This document shows positions 32,217 through 42,153 of a stretch of DNA of 64,000 bases, in pieces. The DNA lies in NCBI GenBank assembly GCA_025558095.1, contig JAIVFI010000009.1, positions 62,001 to 126,000 of the forward strand. Reading direction: 5' to 3'. Positions within the stretch are counted from its first letter, which is position 1, and the number at the start of each line of letters is the position of its first letter. Under the pieces are notes generated by a model. That model was not told the origin of the DNA. It saw only the letters and a list, made by a program, of their open reading frames with translations, and made no database searches. Both the position numbers and the translations under genes were made by a program. The DNA comes from Hyaloraphidium curvatum (Eukaryota; Monoblepharomycota; Hyaloraphidiomycetes; Hyaloraphidiales; Hyaloraphidiaceae).

Positions 32217-33779
32217 ATGGAATTGGCATCGCTCCCGCCGCTGCTCCTCGCCGTGCTCGCGGCTGCCCTGGCGGCCCTCTGGTTTGTGCGCACGCGCCCG
32301 GGTCAGTCGCGCCTGCCCCCCGGCCCGCGCCCCGAGAGCTGGCTCCGCGGAAACCGGCTGCCCCCCACAATGCCGTGGCTCCAGTTCGAGAAGTGGACGC
32401 GCGAGTTCGGTGACGTGTTCTCGGTGCGGTTCGGCCGCACCAGGCTCTTTGTCCTCGGTCGCGCCCCGTCGGCCCACGAAGTTCTCGAGAAGCGCGCCGC
32501 GGCGTCCGCGGACCGCCCGCGGCTCATCATGGCCGGCGAACTCATCTCGGACAACAAGAGGATGCTCATCCTGCCGCATGGGGACCGCTGGCGCCTGTTC
32601 CGCAAGGTCGTGCACGAGTTTCTCTCCGAAAAGGCGTCCAAGATGTACGAGCCCATCCAGGAACGCGAGGCGCGGATCGCGATGCTCAACCTGGGCCGCT
32701 CGGAGCCGACCAAGGGCGCGTTCCAAGCCATCTTCAAGCGGTACGCCGCGTCGACCATCATGCAAGTCACGTACGACTACGAGATCACCTCGCTCGCGGA
32801 CCCGCTGCTCAAGGCCGTGGAGGAGAGGCTGACGGCCATGGCCACGTGGATCCGGCCGGGGCAGAGCACGCTGGACAATTGGCCGGTGCTCATGTACCTG
32901 CCCACCTTCATGAACCCGTGGAAGAAGGAGGGGCTTAGGCTGCGCGCGCTGGAGCAAAAGCTGTTCCTTGGCGAGTTTCTGAAAGTGCGCGAACGCGTTG
33001 GCGAGGGCAAGTGCAACCCGTGCTTCGTCTCCGCGATCCAGGCCAAGCAATCGGAGCTCGGCTTCACGGACCTGGAATGCTCTTACATCGCGGGAAGCAT
33101 GTTTGGTGCCGGCTCCGACACGACTGCCAGCGCCCTCGCCATCTTCGTCCTTGCGTGCCTGCACCACCCGGACGTGCTCAAGAAGATGCAGGCAGAGGTC
33201 GACGCCGTATGCGGCTCTCACCGTCTCCCCACCTTTGCCGAAGCCCCCTCGATGCCCTACGTCAACGCTTCCGTCAAGGAGACCCTGCGGTGGCGCCCCG
33301 TCAGCGCGGGCGGGTTCCAGCACCGGCTCACTGAGGACGTAGACTACGGGGGCTACCTTCTCCCGGCGGGCTCCACCGTCGTTGGGCCGCACTGGAGCAT
33401 CAGCCTGGACGAGACCGAGTACCCGGATCCGCACGCATTCAAGCCGGAGCGGTTCCTCCCCGCAAACCAGCCCGTCTGGTTCGCGCCCCGGGTTGGCTCC
33501 GTGGCCTTCGGCTTCGGAAGGAGGATCTGCCCCGGTCTGCACGTGGCCATGCGCTCCCTGTTCATCAACCTGGCCTGCATGGCGTGGTGCTTTGACATCT
33601 TGCCGGCGGGACCGGATCCCGTGGACACGTTTGCCTTCACCAGCGCGGCGAATTCGCACCCCCTGCCCTTTGCGGCCGTGTTCAGGTTCAGGGACGATCG
33701 GAGGAGGGAGGTGCTGGAGGCCGAGTGCCGCGGGACGGGGGAGCTGGAGCGGATCAGGGAGAGGGAGGCCGGGGGCTGA
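32217..33779 (+). CDS. Cytochrome P450 monooxygenase (microsomal, E-class)
   Basis: Single exon, 520 aa. ATG 32217 opens a membrane anchor (LPPLLLAVLAAALAALWFV) followed by the proline hinge LPPGPRPE. Expected P450 motifs are all present: I-helix GAGSDTTAS, K-helix ETLR, the PERF segment FKPERFLP, and the haem-binding FGFGRRICPG with its Cys ligand. Length and order fit fungal ER-bound P450s of the OrdA/CYP64-like type that need an NADPH-P450 reductase. The substrate cannot be inferred. No secondary-metabolite backbone gene is nearby; the flanking genes are two CxCPxC membrane paralogs. Confidence 0.95.
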   Translation: MELASLPPLLLAVLAAALAALWFVRTRPGQSRLPPGPRPESWLRGNRLPPTMPWLQFEKWTREFGDVFSVRFGRTRLFVLGRAPSAHEVLEKRAAASADRPRLIMAGELISDNKRMLILPHGDRWRLFRKVVHEFLSEKASKMYEPIQEREARIAMLNLGRSEPTKGAFQAIFKRYAASTIMQVTYDYEITSLADPLLKAVEERLTAMATWIRPGQSTLDNWPVLMYLPTFMNPWKKEGLRLRALEQKLFLGEFLKVRERVGEGKCNPCFVSAIQAKQSELGFTDLECSYIAGSMFGAGSDTTASALAIFVLACLHHPDVLKKMQAEVDAVCGSHRLPTFAEAPSMPYVNASVKETLRWRPVSAGGFQHRLTEDVDYGGYLLPAGSTVVGPHWSISLDETEYPDPHAFKPERFLPANQPVWFAPRVGSVAFGFGRRICPGLHVAMRSLFINLACMAWCFDILPAGPDPVDTFAFTSAANSHPLPFAAVFRFRDDRRREVLEAECRGTGELERIREREAGG

Positions 33780-34020
33780 TATCGCAGGATGTCCGTGCCT
33801 AGACGGGCAAGCTCAGATGTCCTACCATTGAATCCATGTGGATTGCAACAGATTCCGGCCAGAAGAGCTGAACCGCCATGATCCGAGGCCCGCCTGTCTC
33901 CCGCGCCTGTTGAGATGCACAGAAGCTTCCACGATTCCAACTTCCGCGACAAGCACCTCAGCGTGCTCGGCATTGTCCCTTCCGGAGAGCGCAGGTCAAA
34001 GCTTTCACCGCCCTGCAAAC

Positions 34021-35769
34021 ATGAAGGACGCCGAGGATTCCGAGGACGCGGCGCCGGGCGACTTTTCCCTTCTCCCCGAACGCATTGTCGGCCGCCCCGA
34101 CGCGGACTACGCGGCGGCAATCCGCAACCGGCTCGGGCCACCGGCCGTGGACCCGCGGCACAGGTCGAGGGCGGACCCGCAGTGCGCGCGGGAGGCGCGG
34201 CTGCCCCTGCCCACGGCGAAGGACAGGCCGTTGCTGGGCCGGTGGCGGCCACCGCTGTCGGCGGCCCAGGCGGCGGACATTTTCGCGGCAAATGGGCTGC
34301 CTGCGCTCGCGGGCCTGTGCCGTTTTCTGCTCGCGGCTTCCGTGGCGGAGAAAACGGTGGCTGCGTTCGTCGTGGGGACCGCGACGATGCTGGCCACCGT
34401 CCCGGCGTTGCTCGCTGCGATCGGCTTGTCGCGCCCACCCGGCCCTGTCGGCCCTTTTGCCACGGCATGCGCCGGCATCCTCGTAGGGTACTACGTGTCT
34501 ATCGTCTCGTTCGCGCTTCCGCACCACCGTGTTCTCGCCCCGCGGCGGTTCAAGTCGCCCGCCGATCCGCAACTGGCGGGCACGCCGGCGGTAATCGCGT
34601 GGTATTGGGCTCGCGCTATTACCGACAGGGCCGCATTGCTGCGGCACTGCCCCCCCAAGGACGACTACGCGGGGATGGAGGAGCTATTCGTACCCGAGGA
34701 GGGCCCCAAACTCGCGGACGCCGCCGCCGTCCGGTCCTCGGAATGCCCATGCCCACAGTGCTTCGGGCTCTTTGCTGGGAATGGCTGGCTGTTAGTTGGC
34801 TGGTTCATTCTGCACCACTTCGTTGTCGTGTCTGGCATTTTGGTTGCGATGCTATGCCTTTCCTTCTGGGACCTTTGGGGAAGCCCGGGAAGCCCTCTGC
34901 TCTCACGGCCGTGGGTCGCGGCGTGTTTCGCCATCCATGTCGTGGGCATCGTTGCTACCAATTTCGTTGCGGCCGCCAGGGAAAACCATGTCATGGTTCT
35001 CGCCCAGGCCCAGATCATTCGGAGGGTGCAGATCCGTGCATCGCGCGCCGCTTGCGACGCGTTTGTTCGCGAGTGTGCGGAACGCGTACGGATGTCCATT
35101 ACTGACCGCGGAACCAGCCCCGGCTTTGGAGAGCTGGTCCCTCAACCCAAACCAGCGACGGAAGCATGCAACGGCCTCAAGGCTACTAATGAGGAGCAGC
35201 TTGGCGGACCTTCACCGGATTGGGCGCTCCCGCAGCTCTATGCACGCGTGGCCTCCGATGTCAAGCAGTACGGGCGCTCACGGACCCTCTATACTGTGTA
35301 CCTACACTTGCCCCTTGGAACTGCCGGAATCTCCCTGCTTGCCGCCTTGCTATGCTCCTTCTCCTTCGGCGGCTCCTGCTTCCCCGCATGGGGCTTTGCC
35401 ATCCCCTTCCTCGGTGTCTTCGTCGCCGCGGGCAACCTCGCGGACATGGCTGTCATCAACGCTGCGTCGGCTGCGGTCGCCGATGTGTACCGCGAGGCCG
35501 GCGATGCCGTCGCCTCCCTCGCCGCGGACCTGCCTTCCGGCCCCGGATCCGCCGTGCTTGCTGCCGACCTGGAACGACACCGCATGGAGCTGGATCGCAT
35601 CGCGGATGCGTTGCTGCGGGGCACTGCCAAGGCCAAGTTCCTCGGTTTCGCCGTCACGGGGGCGTCGCTAATCAACATCGCCGTAGCGGTGATCACCGTC
35701 GGCGCGACACTGTTCCGGGCTTTCGGGCTGAGGCTCCAGCTGGGGACGTACTGCACCCCAGTCGAATAG
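34021..35769 (+). CDS. Polytopic membrane protein of the local CxCPxC family (copy C)
   Basis: Single exon, 582 aa. ATG 34021 (MKDAEDSEDAAPG) was chosen because it gives the acidic N-terminus typical of the paralogs; the open frame reaches back to 33838. Hydrophobic helices include TVAAFVVGTATMLATVPALLA, ACAGILVGYYVSIVSFAL, GWFILHHFVVVSGILVAML, WVAACFAIHVVGIVATNFVAA, LGTAGISLLAALLCSFSF, FAIPFLGVFVAAGN and SLINIAVAVITVGATLF. The cluster ECPCPQC lies immediately before the third helix. The C-terminus ends LFRAFGLRLQLGT, a diverged version of the family tail. Together with copies A and B this defines the family; function unknown. Confidence 0.72.
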   Translation: MKDAEDSEDAAPGDFSLLPERIVGRPDADYAAAIRNRLGPPAVDPRHRSRADPQCAREARLPLPTAKDRPLLGRWRPPLSAAQAADIFAANGLPALAGLCRFLLAASVAEKTVAAFVVGTATMLATVPALLAAIGLSRPPGPVGPFATACAGILVGYYVSIVSFALPHHRVLAPRRFKSPADPQLAGTPAVIAWYWARAITDRAALLRHCPPKDDYAGMEELFVPEEGPKLADAAAVRSSECPCPQCFGLFAGNGWLLVGWFILHHFVVVSGILVAMLCLSFWDLWGSPGSPLLSRPWVAACFAIHVVGIVATNFVAAARENHVMVLAQAQIIRRVQIRASRAACDAFVRECAERVRMSITDRGTSPGFGELVPQPKPATEACNGLKATNEEQLGGPSPDWALPQLYARVASDVKQYGRSRTLYTVYLHLPLGTAGISLLAALLCSFSFGGSCFPAWGFAIPFLGVFVAAGNLADMAVINAASAAVADVYREAGDAVASLAADLPSGPGSAVLAADLERHRMELDRIADALLRGTAKAKFLGFAVTGASLINIAVAVITVGATLFRAFGLRLQLGTYCTPVE

Positions 35770-35996
35770 AGGACAACGGTCGGTCGGTGCTTTGTCCGAA
35801 TCCGTGAACGTGCCGTAGATGGAGTCCGGAACACCAGGCCATTATCGGATCCCAATGCCAGAGTCCATCCATTTGGCCACTTAAAACGCCAATGCGCCAT
35901 TCAGCGCCCACGACGGAACGGGGCATCGGGAAAAAAGACGCCGATCGCGCGAGGCAATCGAGACGCGTCCCGTCGTTTCCGACGTCCGCACCCGCG

Positions 35997-37564
35997 ATGG
36001 AGCGCCAAAAGTCCCTCGCAGACGTGCTTCCGGGCCTTGCTGCCGTGATGCCCGCGTACACGGGCTCGGCGTCGGCCCCGCGGCCCTCTGCGGCGCCGGC
36101 TTCGTCGGGCCCTTCGGCTCCTTCCACGGGCCGGCAGGCGTCTCTGGCGGAGCTCATGCCGATGCTCGCTGTGGCGATGCCGGCGTACACGGGCCCCAAG
36201 CCCTCCGCTGCCGCGCCGGCCGCCGCCGCGGGCTCCGCCTTCGAGCCCGCGCCCGCCATCCCCGGCCTGCCGCCGCGCTTCATGGCGCACACCATCCGCG
36301 CCGAGGACGAGGGCCCGCCGATTGCCCCGCGGACCGTCCGCGTGGCGATCCTGCTGCCGGAGGACATCTTCGACTGGAACATCGAGTGGCAGGCCTTTGC
36401 GCCCGACGTGGCCGGCGGGATCAGGAAGCGGCTGCCGGCGCTGTTCCGCTTCGCCGCGGCGACCTACTTCCCCGAAATCTCGTTTGAATTCGACGAGTAC
36501 ATCTTTGAGCGTTACAACGGGTGGCCGCAGGGTTCAAAGCTGGCCAGCTACGACTGCGTTTTCGTCACCGGCGCAAGTGGGTCTCCCTGCCGCCTTCCGA
36601 ACTCGCCTGTTTGCTGACACCGAGCCGCAGAGGAGGGTGCTTACGACCAGCACGTGCCTTACGTGCCGATTCTGGAAAAGTACATCGGAGACAATGTCAA
36701 CGTGACGCGCTGGATCGGCCTGTCGTACGGCCACCAGACCATCGCCTGGGGCCTCTACCCTGGAGGTTGGTTTTCTTTTCGGTTCACTTCCGGACAGGAG
36801 CGTGACCCTGGACCCGTATTCTCAGGCAAGAACGTGATCAAGAACCCCAGCGGCTGGGAGAACGCGGCGGTAGAGAGCGTGATCACGCCGGAAGGCCAAA
36901 AAGCCCTCAAGACCACGAAAAAGGTGGGCCTGCTGTCGGTTTTGTGTCGCCTCATTCCTTGCTCACCGCTTTGCACTCCCAGACATACTTTGTCCACAAC
37001 CACCACGGCGACGCCGTGATCCTCACCCCTCCCGGCTGCACCCAATTCTCCTTCTCCCCCCAGACGCCCGTCCAGGGCTTCCTCTCGGACCGCGTCTTCT
37101 GCAACGAAGGCCACATCGAGTACTCGGCCGGGATCATGGCCAACTGGGTCGGTCCCTGCTCGCTGGCCTCATTCGCCTCAGCACCGCTGATCCTGATTTG
37201 GTAGGGCTGCTTCGACACCCTCAACGGCGCCTACACCCTCGAGAAATTCCGGGAGTACCTCGCCACGCGGGTGTATCACCCCCCCTGCGACAACCGCCTG
37301 GGCTACCTCCCCGACGCCATTTGGCTCTGCGGCAAGATGGTCGGCTGGCTCGCGCGCCGCGGGGTGGTCCCCAGCGACGCGGAGCTGGAGGCGCGTAGGG
37401 TGCGTTTCTACGAGCAGGCGCTGCCCAAGCGGGCGGCGATCGAAAGGGAGCTCGCGGACGTCGAGTACGCGAAGGTCGTGGAGAGGTTCGGGGGGGCCGC
37501 CAAGGTCGCGGCGATGCATGAAAAGTACAGGCGGTGGTTCGAGGACGGGGTGAGGCCGCAATAG
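35997..37564 (+). CDS. Class-I glutamine-amidotransferase-like protein with Ser in place of the nucleophilic Cys
   Basis: Five exons (35997-36576, 36631-36765, 36826-36923, 36983-37147, 37205-37564) give 445 aa; an upstream ATG at 35892 is possible. All four introns (54-60 nt) restore frame: TGAKEGAYDQHV, LYPGGKNVIKNPSGW, KKTYFVHNHHGD and NWGCFDTL. The domain follows the GATase-1 order: VFVTGA, then IGLSYGHQ where the family has G-x-C-x-G-H-Q, then NHHGDAV and GHIEYS (His and Glu of the triad). The nucleophile codon (36723-36725) is TCG, so classic glutaminase chemistry is doubtful. The N-terminus holds two copies of a ~21-aa repeat (RQKSLADVLPGLAAVMPAYTG and RQASLAELMPMLAVAMPAYTG). It is probably a non-canonical member of the stand-alone GMP-synthase-like amidotransferase group. 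Confidence 0.75.
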
Positions 37565-37976
37565 CTCGGGGACGCCGCCGGGGAGTATTGGCCTTCGTTT
37601 GTGGGAGAGACGGTGCTAGTGGAGGATCGGCAGGAAGAGGGCTCGGAAGAGCAAGAGCGGGAAGGAGGTTCGGACGGCGAGGTGGAAGGCGTGGACCAGG
37701 ACGAGGGAAAGGGATCGGAGGGACTCCCCGGCGGCGGAAGCGAGGCCGAGGGAGACGACGGTTCCGCAGACGACGCCCCTGCGAGCCCGATCTTTCTGCT
37801 GGTCAACGTCTTCCAAGGAATCGTCTCGACACTCTTTTGATTAATCGGACGGGCGAGCGTGCTAGAAGAGCAACAGGTACTATAGATCTATCTGCCTCGA
37901 GAATCATTTTGGGCCGATGGTGCGGAATGGTCGGCGGCGGTTGAGTGAGGCGAAGTAGGTGAAGGCGAGCTGATCG
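37565..37976. other. Intergenic, acidic open frame only
   Basis: About 410 bp. A plus-strand frame at 37601-37840 would encode a Glu/Asp/Gly-rich 79-aa peptide ending VNVFQGIVSTLF. It has no recognisable family and is more likely the 3' region of the amidotransferase gene or chance coding bias. Confidence 0.35.
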
Positions 37977-39248
37977 ATGACGACCGCTCTCGTCGCGCTC
38001 TCCGCCACCCCACTCCGAACACACCTCCTGCCGACGGACCCTCGCTTCAAGATGCTCCTTTCCTCTCCCGAGCCGCGCACACCCCGCAACTTGCCGCTAG
38101 AGGTAGGCGCGGCGACAGCCGCCGCGCAGCCGCCTTACGACGCCTCTTTCGCGCAGCTGCTCCTCCGGATCTTCTCGCACCTTCCCCCACGGGAGATCCT
38201 CCGCATTCGCCGTGCTTGTGCCTTCTTTGCCAGATTCTGCCTCCATCCCGCGCTTTGGGCCGAGCTGTGCCTCCTCGGGACCGACCCCCGCAAGGGCCGC
38301 GACCTCGCCGGGATCCCGATCGACGCGCTACACCGCCTCGTGGCCTCCATTTCGAAGAATGGTCGGGATGGACAGAAAGGTGGCGTGGCGAGGGTGGCGC
38401 TCTCGGGCGACGAGGCGGCGCGGCTCGGCGCGACGGTGCTGCGAACTACGTTCCGGCTCCAGATGGCCACGCTTCGCCAGCTCCTAGTCAAGAACGCGGC
38501 CGATTCTGCCAAGCTCGTCGGAACGTTCCTCGCTTCCGCGCGCTACCCCGCCCTCGAGGAGATCTCGGCAGTGCTCTCGGTCACGACGAAGAAGGACGCC
38601 GATTCCGCTGCGCAGTTCCTCGGTCCTGCCCTGCGGTGCTCGCCGAACCTGCGATCGCTCAATCTTGGCCTAAAGGTGAACGAGAAGGGACGCGGTCTGG
38701 ATTCGGGGAGGTTCCTGTTCCGATCGCTGGACGAGCACGCCGCCCTCCGCCGCCTCTCGATCTCCGCCGGCACGGGATTGTCGACGGACAAAGGGTCGTC
38801 TCAAGCGAGCACAATCGACTTCCTCGATGCGGTGGCCATGTCGGAGTGCTTCCCCAAGCTTGAACAGCTGGTGATCGGACCGGGCTGCGGCTTCGCGGGA
38901 CCGGCGGGCGAGGATCGGCGGAAGCTTTTCGAGCGCGTGGTGGCTTCCTTACCAGAAAGTCTCTTGGCTGCCTCTCTCTGGGTCGACGATATCGCGGAGC
39001 TGGATGAACTGCTCCAGGTCGTGGCCAAGGCGCGGTCGCTTCCCAACCTCAAGGACCTGCAGGTCTCTTGCCGCGGAGGGACCGAGGAGGATGAAGACGT
39101 CGGAGCAGAGTCGGTGCAGGAGCTCCTGGCCAAGCTCTGGACATCGAAGGCCAAGAGGAATCAGCGTGGCTGCGCTCTCGTGCGTGTGAAGGTGGTCATG
39201 CTTGAGGATGGCACGGAGATCGAGGCGACCGATCCTAAGTTAAAGTAG
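37977..39248 (+). CDS. F-box protein
   Basis: Single exon, 423 aa from ATG 37977; a later ATG at 38052 (MLLSSPEP) is an alternative start. Residues ~58-98 form an F-box: FAQLLLRIFSHLPPREILRI followed by RRACAFFARFCLHPALWAEL, the Skp1-binding helix bundle. The remainder resembles irregular leucine-rich repeats (CSPNLRSLNLGL, HAALRRLSISA, FPKLEQLVIGP, LPNLKDLQVS). F-box/LRR proteins are substrate receptors of SCF ubiquitin ligases. The target is unknown. No introns are needed. Confidence 0.75.
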   Translation: MTTALVALSATPLRTHLLPTDPRFKMLLSSPEPRTPRNLPLEVGAATAAAQPPYDASFAQLLLRIFSHLPPREILRIRRACAFFARFCLHPALWAELCLLGTDPRKGRDLAGIPIDALHRLVASISKNGRDGQKGGVARVALSGDEAARLGATVLRTTFRLQMATLRQLLVKNAADSAKLVGTFLASARYPALEEISAVLSVTTKKDADSAAQFLGPALRCSPNLRSLNLGLKVNEKGRGLDSGRFLFRSLDEHAALRRLSISAGTGLSTDKGSSQASTIDFLDAVAMSECFPKLEQLVIGPGCGFAGPAGEDRRKLFERVVASLPESLLAASLWVDDIAELDELLQVVAKARSLPNLKDLQVSCRGGTEEDEDVGAESVQELLAKLWTSKAKRNQRGCALVRVKVVMLEDGTEIEATDPKLK

Positions 39249-39522
39249 CAATCTGCCCTCAAAGCTAGCGAGTCAAGCTAGTGGCAAAGGCCAAGTCGAA
39301 TAAATGTCACCTCCGAGGCTAGGCTGGGATACAAAGCGCCGCGCTCGGCGGGGGAGCATGGCTTCGAAAGGTTCATTGGGCTTGATCCATGCCATTTTCC
39401 CCTTTCCCGTTCGGCCAAGGAATCAAGAGAAAGACCGCCCTCACCAGCCCGCACGAAGGTTCCGCTGGAAACCACGCTCCTACCGTGTCGCCCGCAAACC
39501 ATCCTCCTCCGCGAATCCGACC

Positions 39523-40718
39523 ATGGCCGCGCTCCCGAGATATCGCTCTGTCTTTGCTCCTGACGTGCTCGCGGGCCAGGTGATCATCGTAACGGGTACG
39601 GCGTCGCGGCGTGGCTGGGATCGCCACCGGAGCTAAGCTACACTCCACTGGCAGGCGGCGGCACCGGGCTCGGGCGCACAAGTGGGTTTCCACGCGCTTT
39701 GGGGCTTCTTTCGGCAACGCGATTCTGACGGCGCTCGCCCAGTGGCGCACGAGATTGCTTCTCTCGGTGCGACCGTTGTCATCGCCGCGCGGCGCCCCGA
39801 GCCCCTGGAAAGGACAAAGAACGAGATCGAGGCTCTCGGCGGCAAGTGCGACGTGTTGCCGGGGCTCAACGTGCGGGACGAGAAGGCGTGCGCGGCGGCG
39901 GTGGCGGCGGTGGTAGCGAAGCACGGGAGGCTCGACGGGCTCGTGAACAACGCGGGGTGCGTTTGAACAGCGGGACCATACGATTCGTGGCTCATCGAAA
40001 TCCAGGGGCCAGTTTGCGGCACCCGCGGAGAAGATCACGGCAAAGGGGCTCAGCACGGTTCTGGAGCTCAACGTCGTCGGCACCTTCAACATGACCAGAG
40101 CGGCCTACTTGGGCTACATGAAGCAGCACGGCGGCTCCATCGTCAACATCTTGGCAATGCATGAGAACGGATACGTGAATTTGGCGCACACGGCGGCTGC
40201 GCGAGCCGCGGTGTGGAATTTAACTAAGACCCTTGTGCTTGAGTGGTCAACGCACAGCGGCGTAAGGATCAACTGCGTCGTCCCGGGGCCTATCCTCGCC
40301 GGGGGCGCCGTGAGTGGGCATTACCCTAAGGAGCTCGTCGACGCCTACGACGGCGTAGGTGACGGATGGCTTCACACCGCTGGAATGGGCTAGATTCTCG
40401 TCCCTACAGGCTTTACCCATGATACCCTCCGGTCGCTTCGGCACCGATTCTGAGGTCTCCGCTGCTGTCGTGTATCTCCTCTCCCCGGCGGCAGCTTACA
40501 CCAACGGGGCCGAGATCAGGGTCGACGGTGGAGTTTCGCTGCGACAGCCCCTGATTGGGGGCGAAGCGGCCTTTTTCTCGAAAGAGAGCAAAACGCGAAT
40601 GTTTTCGGGATGGGGCGACGCAGATGCCAGCATCGCGGTGGGGAAGCTGGGGGAACCATTCGCAGGGTGGCTCCGCAAGTGGATGGCCATCGGGGAGCCT
40701 AGCGCGCCAAAGCTCTGA
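39523..40718 (+). CDS. PECR/DECR-like short-chain dehydrogenase, left arm of the inverted duplication
   Basis: Five exons (39523-39595, 39655-39681, 39743-39956, 40006-40354, 40410-40718) give 323 aa. The 27-nt second exon completes the cofactor motif [11 protein letters not shown]; the fourth starts inside NNAGGQFAAPAEKI, a sequence typical of peroxisomal trans-2-enoyl-CoA reductase. Later motifs: [34 protein letters not shown] and GAEIRVDGG. At the usual YxxxK position the sequence is WNLTK (Trp codon 40214-40216), so the catalytic Tyr is absent while Lys is kept. In this SDR branch (2,4-dienoyl- and enoyl-CoA reductases) the Tyr is not universal, so activity on acyl-CoA thioesters remains plausible. 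The exon sizes are identical to those of the copy at 54576-55777. Confidence 0.88.
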
Positions 40719-41441
40719 GCTGTCGGGGAATGTAATGAGTCAGTTGACGCATCTATCTCTTGGAGCGTCTTCTTGCCCTATGCGTCTGCAGAGGGTTTCC
40801 GGTCATTCTAGCTTTTGCTAGCCGATCTGTGGCGGACGCACAGTCAGCAAATGTGACCGGAACTGTCCTGGAATCGGAGAGGAGCGAGCTCTCATCAAGG
40901 TGTTACACCGTTCAGTGTCCCATCAGAGTGCCTGTGGGGTCGGCTTTGTCCCACAGCGCCGCGCTCCCCAGTTGACGGCCGACCATGTACCCGCCTCCCT
41001 GCTGTTCTTCCGACTGGGCCGTCGGCTCGGCGCCCTCGTTCCACTGTTGCGGCAACTGTAAGCCTTCCGGCCAAGGCTGCAACTCGCATCAAGCCGTCGG
41101 CCCGGTGCGTCCACGCCAGCTGGCCGGACCGGCATTCGGAGGCGGCGAAAGGGACAACCGGGGAGCGCGCGAAGCAGTAAAGCAGGAGCCGTTGGCGCTG
41201 GAATCGAGCTTGGCTTGTCTTCGGGGCTTCGGCATCAACCAGCTGACTCTAGGTGCTGGCGGCTCCCAAAGATCGAGGCATGGCGGGTTCGGCGCGTCGG
41301 GCCGGGCGGGATGCTCGGCTTACAAATCCGGCTCGGTCAGCGCGGCTTGCTCGGCACCCTACATAAACCCCGGCTCCAGGCCAACTCTGCATCAACCACC
41401 TTCCAAACGACGCAGCCTGCCTACCTCTCCGACCATTCAGA
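40719..41441. other. Intergenic part of the left arm
   Basis: Contains the decayed Cys-gene copy (40900-41200, listed separately) and the presumed promoter of the microprotein gene. The final 150 bp match 53804-53950 in inverted orientation. Confidence 0.5.
40900..41200 (+). pseudogene. Decayed copy of a Cys-rich small-protein gene
   Basis: It aligns with the gene copy at 53990-54358 (opposite strand). Exon-1-like sequence reads TGTTACACCGTTCAGTGTCCC and then lacks about 7 nt before the splice GTGGGG, shifting frame. Exon-2-like sequence begins GGCCAAGGCTGC but has lost about 20 nt that encode GRHVAQV in the other copy. No ATG precedes the first Cys codon. It is therefore a broken duplicate. 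Confidence 0.7.
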
Positions 41442-41680
41442 ATGTGCTTCCCCACGACCTGCCCTGACTGCCACAAGACCGCCTGTGAGTGCCGAGCGTC
41501 CCTGCTCCGCTTCCCCGACCGGCGCTCACACTTTCTCCGACCCCAGGGGGAGGCTGCGGCCGCCACGTCGCCGGCGTCGCCGCCAGCGTCAAGCCCGCGG
41601 ACCGCTGCATGCACGTCTCCTGGCCGGACATGCCCAAGCCGGCGCAGCAGCAGCCGGCGAAGGCCATCGCCGGGCACTGA
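41442..41680 (+). CDS. 58-aa Cys-rich microprotein (left-arm copy)
   Basis: Exons 41442-41484 and 41547-41680 are joined over a 62-nt GTGAGT...CCCCAG intron, which creates a Trp codon. The product begins MCFPTTCPDCHKTAW and continues GGCGRHVAGV; its later RC and the C-terminal AIAGH complete 58 aa. The pattern MC..TC..C.KT.W.GCG.HV...V.....RC resembles a family of very short fungal and plant proteins of unknown function with CxxC and GCGxH motifs, probably zinc-binding. The right-arm copy at 53565-53803 encodes the same protein. It is too short and too split for ordinary ORF prediction, so it may be missed in automated annotation. Confidence 0.8.
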
Positions 41681-42153
41681 GCCCCCGGCCCTGGCCGGCC
41701 CTGCCCGACTCCTCGGACGGGCTGCCGCCGCCACCACAGACATTGCTTGAACATCGCGGGCCGATGCGGGCACCCAGGAGCCTGCGGGCCGCCGCGAGCC
41801 CGGATTCCGGGCACCTTCTTCTTCACATCTCCGCGTAGAACTCTTGCCGCCCTCGGGCCGCACGCACAGATGTAGATACCCACTAGATCTCTTTCTCTCT
41901 TTCATCTGCTCTGTTTGTGCCGCCCCGTGCGTCCGCGTCCAAGAGGAGCATATCCAGTGGATCGAGGGAAGTGCGTCAGTCCGACTTCGAAGACCACAGC
42001 CGGTCGTAGCAAAGACTACCAGCGAAATGAACACATACATTGATACGATGCTGTGCAATAGTACATGACTGGACTTCGGCACGACGGCACTTTGAACCAC
42101 TTCGCGCCTTGCAACTCCTCCCCAGCGCAGCCCCATGAAGGCGCCCGCCTCCA

